Shown here: one piece after another, positions 58,394 to 64,000 of the stretch
How positions within the stretch are numbered: the stretch's first letter is position 1
Layout: each line of letters opens with the position of its first letter
Source: an uncultured Eubacteriales bacterium
Lineage (GTDB): Bacteria; Bacillota; Clostridia; Oscillospirales; Oscillospiraceae
Length of the DNA stretch: 64,000 nt
Direction: 5' to 3'
Assembly: GCA_900549545.1 (NCBI GenBank)
Contig: URPA01000004.1
Coordinates: 1 to 64,000 of the forward strand
Notes under the pieces: generated by a model
Databases searched by the model: none
What the model saw: the letters and a program-made list of their open reading frames with translations, nothing else
What the model was told of the DNA's origin: nothing
Program-made: the position numbers and the translations under genes

Positions 58394-59017
58394 TCAAATG
58401 CTGTTATAAAACTCCCGCAGTAGGCCTGCCAATTCCACCGGGGTCTCCAAGTTTACCTCATGCCCTGCTCCCGGGATCTCCTTGAATTGAGCATGCGGCA
58501 GGCTCTCCGCCAGCTCGATTGAGGCTTTTTTGTTCGCGCTGTCCTTCCCGCCGCAAATGACCAGCACCGGGCAGGTGACCCGGCTCAGTGAAGCGCTGAA
58601 ATCCAGCACCGCCATGCTGTTACACAGGCTTATAAACTCGCGCTTTCCAAAGCCCGTCTGCCTGAACATCGAGCGCGGCATCAGGTGAAACAGCGCGTTT
58701 TGCAGCTTTAACAGTCGTGCCGGCATTTTATACTGCGCCGCAATCAGGACTAATGCCCTGACCTTTTCGGGATGTATTATCGCATAGTTCAGCGCCAGCA
58801 CACCGCCAAGAGACAGCCCACACAAGGTGATTTTTTCAGCTTCCGCATTGCACATTTCTGAAAAAGCGGAGTAAAGCGCGGGATAAACTGCCGTTTTCCC
58901 GCTGAGCAGCTGCGCAAGCTCGGGGCAGACGCTGTTCTCCGGCGCTTCTGTTGCAGCTATTACCTTGTCCCAGCTGTCGGCACTCTGCCCCAGCCCATGC
59001 AGGTAAAAGTATTTCAT
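58394..59017 (-). CDS. Alpha/beta hydrolase
   Basis: A 207-residue hydrolase with the nucleophile elbow GLSLGG (Ser, about residue 70), acid in GGKDSAN and His in GAGHEVN. The start is the ATG at 59017, with GGAGGG 8 bases upstream; 22 codons before it belong to repeat DNA. Esterase or lipase-like activity is likely; the substrate is unknown. Confidence 0.85.
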   Translation of the reverse strand: MKYFYLHGLGQSADSWDKVIAATEAPENSVCPELAQLLSGKTAVYPALYSAFSEMCNAEAEKITLCGLSLGGVLALNYAIIHPEKVRALVLIAAQYKMPARLLKLQNALFHLMPRSMFRQTGFGKREFISLCNSMAVLDFSASLSRVTCPVLVICGGKDSANKKASIELAESLPHAQFKEIPGAGHEVNLETPVELAGLLREFYNSI

Positions 59018-59084
59018 CTGTTCCCTCCAGAACTTTCGTTTTTTTAAACTGGACAAACTGGAAGTTGTAGGGCTCTGCGCCACA

Positions 59085-59211
59085 CCATCTTGGCGCCCCC
59101 TACGGGGGAGCTGTCTTGCTGCGTAGCGGCAAGACTGAGGGGGGACTCTCTAAGGTAAACCGCCCCCTATCGGCTCGCAAGCTCGCCACTTCCCCCAATG
59201 GGGGAAGCAAG
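59085..59211 (-). repeat. Repeat family B, copy 2 (inverted)
   Basis: 127 bases, the reverse complement of 53678-53796 with a few differences and a short insertion near its centre. Together the two copies form inverted repeats 5.3 kb apart. Confidence 0.85.
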
Positions 59212-59679
59212 ATTAGCTGCGGTGCAAATTCAGCGCTTTCACCTAAATTTGCGCAATCCAAAGGCTCCACTGCGTAAGGGGAGCTGTCAGCGAAGCTGAC
59301 TGAGGGGTCGTTACCTGTGCTGCGATTAGCTTTATTGCTCAAATATCGCACATTTACAATCCCTCAGTCTCGTCAGAACAGGCTCATACCGCTCTGCTAC
59401 GTCAGACGAAAGCATTTCCATTCCGTTTCCCGCTGAGAGCGGAAAACTACATATTCATTGCTTCCGTCTTCCTTCTCCGACGCAGACCCGCTGTCGCTGG
59501 GCTCTGCGTCGGGGGCGATGAGAAGAGCGGAAAACTGCCGCTATATTCCCCCGTTCTTCCTCTCAAAATTGACCCTACGCCCGCTTCGCTGGGCTTCAAT
59601 TTTGTTTTAGATTGCCGCCAGCTCCCTTTACACAAGGGAGCCAAAAATGTGTGCAACATCGTAAAATTTGTACCAATCT

Positions 59680-59733
59680 CTTGGCTCGCCCTCTGGGAGA
59701 GCTGGCGAGCGTAAGCGAGACTGAGAGGGTATC
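59680..59733 (+). repeat. Repeat family A, copy 2
   Basis: 54 bases with one difference from 53472-53525, in the same orientation. Confidence 0.85.
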
Positions 59734-59839
59734 AAGTAAAAGGAGGAGCTTTTGTCCCATTTCCGGCGGCCTATGATTCATAGATTGACTTTCCCGGGCG
59801 GTGTGCCCTATACTGGCATTGTTCATGGGAGATGATGCT

Positions 59840-60823
59840 TTGGAAAACAACACAACTGGCGCGTTCTTAGCCGCCGAGAGAAAGGCCAAGGGGCTGACGC
59901 AAAAGCAGCTTGCGGAGCGGCTGCATGTCAGTGATAAGGCCGTGTCCCGCTGGGAGACTGGCAGAGGCTTGCCTGACGCGGCGCTTATGCTGCCGCTGTG
60001 TGAGATTTTGGGCATCTCCGTCAATGAGCTGCTCTCGGGCAGACGGATTGCCGCGACGGAGCAACAAAAGGCGGCGGACAAAAACCTCCTGCGGCTCATA
60101 AAAGAGAACTCCCGATTTAAAATAAAGCAGCTTGCCGGCGCGATTATCAGCGCCGTGCTGATAATTTTGCTGATGCTGGGGCTGTACCGCATGGATTTTT
60201 GCGTGGATGTCACCTCAACTCAGAAGCTCGAGGCGGCTATCGACGCCTATGACGACCCGGAGCGGCAGAGCAATGTTGACGTGCTGGAGATGGAGCGGGA
60301 GGGCAGGTATCTGTTCGTGCTGTTCTCGGCGCGCGAGGAGTATTCAACCGGCCTTGCCACCTTGGAGCGGGGCATTTTCGGCGAATATCGGTTTCTCTCC
60401 TGCTCCGTGACGAATGAGCCGCTGTATGCTGCACAGGTGGAAAGAGCCTCCGGCAAGAGCAGGCTTCTTATCTATGGCGCGAACAAGCTGCCGGGAGTTG
60501 CCAGCTTCGCGCTGTATGATAACTGGGAGCGGCAGGGTGAGCCTGTCTACAAGTCCGCCGCGCCCGACGCGCCGTTTCTGACCATACTTCAAGAGCCGGG
60601 AATACAGGCGGCGCAGTGGTTTCGTTATTACGACGCTGCCGGCAATGAGCTTGACGACAGAGAGCTGAGGGCGGAGCTTACGGACAGCGATCACATCGGC
60701 GGGCACGGCACAGGTACGGCGGAGCTGTTCATGCTCTATGTCTGGGAGGGCATCCTGCTCCTGCTGGGAGTGACCTTTGTGCGCTATTTTCTATCCCCGC
60801 CGAAAGAGGAAAAGGATGAATAA
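59840..60823 (+). CDS. XRE-family regulator with membrane-anchored C-terminus
   Basis: A 327-residue protein: an XRE HTH at residues 8-62 (AERKAKGLTQKQLAERLHVSDKAVSRWE), a linker, a transmembrane helix at about 92-112, an extracytoplasmic domain of about 150 residues and a second helix near the C-terminus. The N-terminal half matches the common Clostridial family of membrane-tethered XRE regulators. The start is TTG at 59840 (GGGAGA site 8 bases upstream); the ATG at 59825 has none. It is probably a one-component envelope or signal sensor. Confidence 0.82.
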   Translation: MENNTTGAFLAAERKAKGLTQKQLAERLHVSDKAVSRWETGRGLPDAALMLPLCEILGISVNELLSGRRIAATEQQKAADKNLLRLIKENSRFKIKQLAGAIISAVLIILLMLGLYRMDFCVDVTSTQKLEAAIDAYDDPERQSNVDVLEMEREGRYLFVLFSAREEYSTGLATLERGIFGEYRFLSCSVTNEPLYAAQVERASGKSRLLIYGANKLPGVASFALYDNWERQGEPVYKSAAPDAPFLTILQEPGIQAAQWFRYYDAAGNELDDRELRAELTDSDHIGGHGTGTAELFMLYVWEGILLLLGVTFVRYFLSPPKEEKDE

Positions 60824-60830
60824 ATAAAAC

Positions 60831-60864
60831 ACACCGCCGGAGGTCATTTGACCTCCGGCGGTGT
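60831..60864. terminator. Terminator between convergent genes
   Basis: A 16-bp GC-rich stem (60831-60846 with 60849-60864), A-rich before and T-containing after, between the XRE gene and carD. Confidence 0.85.
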
Positions 60865-60874
60865 CGTTTCAAAG

Positions 60875-61372
60875 TCAGTTGGCGGGCTGCTCTATGCACT
60901 CGGTTATGTACTGCTCAACAGCGTCCACTTCCATTCCCAGCGCGACGGCGAGCTCACCATGGAGCATATCCTTCGCGCGGCGCATTGTGGCCTCGGCCCG
61001 GCTGCTGCGGGTCTTCTTGCCGGAGATGCGCTGGCGCAGGCCCTTGACAATGGCGACCAGCGCCTCACAGGTGTGCTGCTTGAAAAGCTCCTTATAAAAC
61101 GCGTCCACATGGTTAAAGCGGCTGTCGTTGCAGATGGCGGGCGCAATGCCCGGGATGGCGGCGATGAGCGCCTCGGCCTCCTCGCGGCTGATAACGGGGC
61201 GCATGAAGGCCCCGGAGTCCACAGGCGTAAAGTATGTTCCGCTGCCGATAAGAGGGCGAAGGTGATAGTAAAGCTTGTTCTTATCGGTCCCGCTCATAGA
61301 GAGCGGAGCAATCGCGTACACAGTACAGACGCCGTTTTCTCCATATACAATTTTGTCCCCTATCGCATACAT
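60875..61372 (-). CDS. CarD-family transcription regulator
   Basis: A 165-residue CarD/CdnL protein. The N-terminal RNA-polymerase-interacting Tudor-like domain begins MYAIGDKIVYGENGVCTV, and the C-terminal half is helical DNA-binding. It stabilises open promoter complexes, mainly at rRNA-type promoters. It is monocistronic, divergent from a CmpB-type membrane gene. Confidence 0.93.
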   Translation of the reverse strand: MYAIGDKIVYGENGVCTVYAIAPLSMSGTDKNKLYYHLRPLIGSGTYFTPVDSGAFMRPVISREEAEALIAAIPGIAPAICNDSRFNHVDAFYKELFKQHTCEALVAIVKGLRQRISGKKTRSSRAEATMRRAKDMLHGELAVALGMEVDAVEQYITECIEQPAN

Positions 61373-61536
61373 TCAAACAAAACCCCTATACTATTACTTT
61401 CGTATCTATTTTACAACATTTTTATTGTAAATTTCAACATTTATTTGTAAATGTCTGAAATAATATGCAAAATTTTCCCGCTCCGTAACTAAATATAATA
61501 CAAAACCGCCTTTATGCAGCGGGCATTATTTGCACA

Positions 61537-61565
61537 TTGTGAATATTCCGCGTCTGTGATATAAT
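61537..61565 (+). promoter_or_regulatory. Promoter of the CmpB-type gene
   Basis: TTGTGA at 61537-61542, a 17-base spacer, and TATAAT at 61560-61565, which is preceded by TGTGA. Confidence 0.7.
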
Positions 61566-61588
61566 CAGACCATTATCAAGAAAAGAGG

Positions 61589-62524
61589 ATGAGGAGTTTG
61601 GGCTATTCGCTGTATCAGATGGGCTGGATTTTGATGATATACTCGGTGCTCGGCTGGTGTGTAGAGGTGGCGTACGCGGCGGTGCACCGCGGCCGCTTCG
61701 TCAACCGCGGCTTTCTCAACGGCCCGGTCTGCCCTATCTACGGCTTTGGCATACTGATTGTCGTGCTGCTGCTCGAGCCGGTGAAGGATAATTTCGCGCT
61801 GCTCTTTTTCGGCAGCGTTGTGCTGACCTCCGCCCTGGAGTTTCTGGTGGGCTTCATTATGGAGCGCTTTTTTAAGGATAAATGGTGGGATTACTCCAAC
61901 AATCCCTTCAATATAAAGGGCTATATCTGCCTTGAGTTTTCAATCATATGGGGCCTGGGCTGCGTGCTGGTGGTGGATGTGGTCCACCCTGGTATTATGG
62001 ACCTGATAAACGCCATTCCATACACTCTCGGCAAATGGCTGCTGCCGTTGCTGTTTGTGGTTCTGGCGGCGGACGGGATAATCACGCTCTGGGCGCTGCT
62101 GAAGCTGCCCAAGCGCTTTAAGGCCATGGAGGAGCTGGAAAAGGCTATCCACGGCCTGTCAGACGCGATGGGTGAAAACCTCATATATAAGCCGGTTGAG
62201 AAAAACGTGGAGCGGCTGCAAAGCTTTGAGGAGAAGCACCCGGAGGTTGCGGAGAAGAAGCAGGAATATACAAAGGATATTCTTGATAAGCGCGCCGAGA
62301 TTAACGACCGCCTCAAGGAGCGGGAGGACGCGGGCAAGGAAGCTCTGCGCGAGAGAAAGGCCGAGCTTGAGCAGCGCCTTTCCGAGCTTCGCGGCCGGGG
62401 CTTTGTCCAGCGCCGCATAACCGCGGCCTACCCGAAGCTGCTTGAAGGCCGCCACAACGGCGCGAACTTCCGAAAGCTGAAAGAGCACTATGAGGGGCTT
62501 GGAGCACGGAAGAACAGGAAATAA
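61589..62524 (+). CDS. CmpB-type membrane protein (putative ABC permease family)
   Basis: A 311-residue protein. The first 180 residues hold about five hydrophobic helices with the family pattern GWCVEVAYAAVHRGRFVNRGFLNGP-type (residues 23-45) and WWDYSNNPFNIKGYICLEFS (about 95-114). The C-terminal 130 residues are a charged coiled coil. Pfam CmpB names the family a putative permease, but no transport activity is established. The start could also be the TTG at 61598, where AGAGGA is better spaced. Confidence 0.85.
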   Translation: MRSLGYSLYQMGWILMIYSVLGWCVEVAYAAVHRGRFVNRGFLNGPVCPIYGFGILIVVLLLEPVKDNFALLFFGSVVLTSALEFLVGFIMERFFKDKWWDYSNNPFNIKGYICLEFSIIWGLGCVLVVDVVHPGIMDLINAIPYTLGKWLLPLLFVVLAADGIITLWALLKLPKRFKAMEELEKAIHGLSDAMGENLIYKPVEKNVERLQSFEEKHPEVAEKKQEYTKDILDKRAEINDRLKEREDAGKEALRERKAELEQRLSELRGRGFVQRRITAAYPKLLEGRHNGANFRKLKEHYEGLGARKNRK

Positions 62525-62551
62525 ACCGTACTAACGAGAGAGGCAGAATTT

Positions 62552-63904
62552 ATGCCGGAACTGGAACGGCCGCGCAAGGCGGAGAAAACAATATGCGCCC
62601 TTGGCATTGCTGCGGTCGTGGCGGCGTATGTCATTTGGGCCGTCAGCGGTGCGCACGCGAACAAGGCCGGGTACACCGTGGCCGCTGTCAGCGCCGGGCT
62701 GTTTATTGTGCTGGGGCTGCGTTTTGTGCCTCAGTGGATGCGTTTCTGGTCCAGGGACTGGCGCGAGACACCTGCCGGGAAAGAAGAAAAGGAGCCGCTT
62801 TGGCTGATTTTTGCCGGGGCTATGGCGGTTTTCGCCCTCGTCCAGTTGACGCAGTACTGCTTCCAGCGGCTGGCAGGCGACCAATCTGACTTTTTCAAGG
62901 GGCTTGGCATCTGGCTGCATCTGGACTCGGGGCGGTATTTCGCCATTGCGGAGGATTGGTACCCGGCGCCGGGCATGCCCGAGTGTGAGAATCTGGTGTT
63001 TTTCCCGGCGTATCCGCTGGCCGTCAGGCTTCTGAATTATCTTACGGGAAGCAGCATGGCCTCCGGACTTCTGGCCACGGCCCTGTTTTACGGGGGTGCT
63101 GCCTGTTTTGTGTATAAGCTGCTGCGGCTGGATTTTTCCAGAGCGGCTTCGCTCAGAACTATAAAATATATGGCGATACTGCCTGCGGCGTTTTTCTTCT
63201 CGGCGCCTATGAGCGAGAGCCTGTTTTTACTGCTGTGTGCCGCTTGCGCGTATTTTGCCCGTTCAGGAAAATGGGCGGCGGGCTGCATCATGGGGGCGCT
63301 GGCGGCGTTTACCCGTTCTGTGGGCATACTGACGATGGTGTTTTTGATAATGGAAGCTGTGTCGGCCTGTATCCATTCGGGTGAGGGCCTGAAAAAATGG
63401 TTGCCCAAATTCGCGGCGATATTGATAGTACCGCTCGGGCTCCTTGCGTATATGCTCATCAATTACACCGTGACCGGCGACCCACTCGCCTTCTTCGAGT
63501 ACGAGAGCAAATACTGGGGGCAGAGCCTGACGCTGTTTTTCTCTACTATGGCGTTCCAGCTTGACAATGGGCTTGCTATGCTGGGCACACCGGATTACTA
63601 TGTTGCTTTGGCCACATGGCTGCCGAATGTGGCGTATGAGCTGGCGGTGCTTATTCTACTGGCTTTCGCGGTGAAGAAGTTTCGCCCGAGTTACGGCGCG
63701 TGGTTCATTGTTTATTATGTGCTCACCATTGGAGCAACATATCTGATCAGCGGCCCCAGATATCTTGTAGCGGCGCTGCCGGTATATCCCGCCCTCGCCA
63801 TTGCGACGGAGAACCGGAAGTTTGATCTTGCCTTCAGCCTGCTCTGCATTGTGCTGTCGCTGTTTTATCTTTACTTGTTTGTGCTCCACTGGGGAGTATA
63901 TTGA
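62552..63904 (+). CDS. PIG-V-like mannosyltransferase-family membrane glycosyltransferase
   Basis: A 450-residue protein with about ten to eleven transmembrane helices and the family motif LHLDSGRYFAIAE (about residues 126-138), whose Asp is the probable catalytic acid, then FFPAYPLAVRLL. Bacterial members transfer sugars from a lipid-linked donor to a surface acceptor. It is 27 bases after the CmpB-type gene and probably co-transcribed. Confidence 0.85.
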   Translation: MPELERPRKAEKTICALGIAAVVAAYVIWAVSGAHANKAGYTVAAVSAGLFIVLGLRFVPQWMRFWSRDWRETPAGKEEKEPLWLIFAGAMAVFALVQLTQYCFQRLAGDQSDFFKGLGIWLHLDSGRYFAIAEDWYPAPGMPECENLVFFPAYPLAVRLLNYLTGSSMASGLLATALFYGGAACFVYKLLRLDFSRAASLRTIKYMAILPAAFFFSAPMSESLFLLLCAACAYFARSGKWAAGCIMGALAAFTRSVGILTMVFLIMEAVSACIHSGEGLKKWLPKFAAILIVPLGLLAYMLINYTVTGDPLAFFEYESKYWGQSLTLFFSTMAFQLDNGLAMLGTPDYYVALATWLPNVAYELAVLILLAFAVKKFRPSYGAWFIVYYVLTIGATYLISGPRYLVAALPVYPALAIATENRKFDLAFSLLCIVLSLFYLYLFVLHWGVY

Positions 63905-63921
63905 AAAACGGAGAGAAAACA

Positions 63922-64000
63922 ATGAAGCTATATCTACATGGACACGAATATAAATATGCCGTGGAGCAGATGCTGCTGACGCTGTTTCCCGAGGAGCGGC
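63922..64000 (+). CDS. Start of a probable coproporphyrinogen dehydrogenase (HemZ-like), cut by window end
   Basis: The last 79 bases encode MKLYLHGHEYKYAVEQM and about nine more residues. This opening resembles the HemZ family of oxygen-independent coproporphyrinogen-III oxidase relatives in Clostridia. GGAGAG lies 10 bases upstream, and the gene follows the mannosyltransferase stop by 17 bases. Too little is visible to see the radical-SAM cysteines, so the name is tentative. Confidence 0.45.
   Translation, partial: MKLYLHGHEYKYAVEQMLLTLFPEER

Larger units (their letters stand above)
59018..59839. repeat. Long gene-free region built from intergenic repeats (right)
   Basis: About 820 bases hold the inverted family B copy (59085-59211), a third palindromic unit near 59250-59310 (AAGGGGAGCTGTCAGC), fragments near 59350-59650, and the family A copy (59680-59733). 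Reading frames within it have no coding features. Confidence 0.75.

Noticed and set aside
53678..59211. Composite transposon
   Set aside because: No transposase or insertion-sequence ends are present; the inverted copies are short intergenic palindromic elements only.
59100..59659. Two minus-strand reading frames of 70-83 codons
   Set aside because: They lie wholly in palindromic repeat DNA, have no ribosome sites and show repeat-derived composition.
53430..59733. CRISPR array
   Set aside because: The repeats are few, unevenly spaced, of different families and partly inverted, without regular spacers or cas genes.

Overview
The window looks like a chromosomal segment of an anaerobic, endospore-forming Clostridia bacterium, probably an Oscillospiraceae/Ruminococcaceae-type gut species. 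The evidence is a SpoVT gene, CarD, an mnmA-mnmG pair, purine-rich Shine-Dalgarno sites, lipoproteins with short lipoboxes, and many split or duplicated sugar-catabolism operons in GC-rich DNA. The assignment comes from gene content and style, not from a search.

Layout. 0-3.5 kb: the end of a lipoprotein gene, an XRE regulator facing a small frameshifted gene across two operator-like palindromes, spoVT, and an RpiR regulator. 3.9-11.1 kb: a sugar-uptake operon (ribose-type ABC transporter, cyclase-family hydrolase, Gfo/Idh/MocA dehydrogenase, two-subunit transketolase). 11.2-12.8 kb: an aminotransferase and tRNA-Asp/tRNA-Thr. 12.9-25.5 kb: a stretch bounded by tRNA-Thr and a degenerate copy of a tRNA 3' end. 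It holds a Fic protein, a three-protein signalling set (7TM pseudokinase, PAS kinase, NarL-type regulator), a structured RNA candidate, a pseudo-receiver, and an envelope-stress cluster resembling Bacillus YdjG-YdjH-YdjI (zinc ribbon, TPM, SPFH) with TM2 and lipoprotein partners. 25.6-31.6 kb: an RpiR regulator, a phosphonate-type ABC transporter and a cytoplasmic 5'-nucleotidase-like phosphoesterase.

31.6-48.9 kb is the most interesting region. A LacI regulator and glycerol dehydrogenase on the + strand face a long minus-strand cluster. The cluster encodes a taurine/nitrate-type ABC importer with two different permeases and two different ATPases, an RpiB-like isomerase, a two-subunit transketolase, a transaldolase-like protein, two TauE/SafE-type anion transporters, a class II aldolase, a PPi-type phosphofructokinase, a TIM-like isomerase and a LarA-type racemase. 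The ATPase pair shows complementary active-site defects that predict one working and one degenerate ATP site. The RpiB-like enzyme lacks the ring-opening histidine and part of the usual phosphate pocket. Together these suggest uptake and breakdown of an unusual anionic carbon source, possibly a sulfonated sugar or a tetrose derivative; this is an inference.

48.9-64 kb: mnmA/mnmG, a secreted Ig-like protein, and a block of small accessory genes (GyrI-like, CAT-like, GNAT, S66 peptidase, GrpB, MazG, hydrolase) with inverted intergenic repeats on both sides and one nonsense-mutated membrane gene. Then come a membrane-tethered XRE regulator, CarD, a CmpB-type membrane protein, a PIG-V-type mannosyltransferase, and the start of a probable hemZ.
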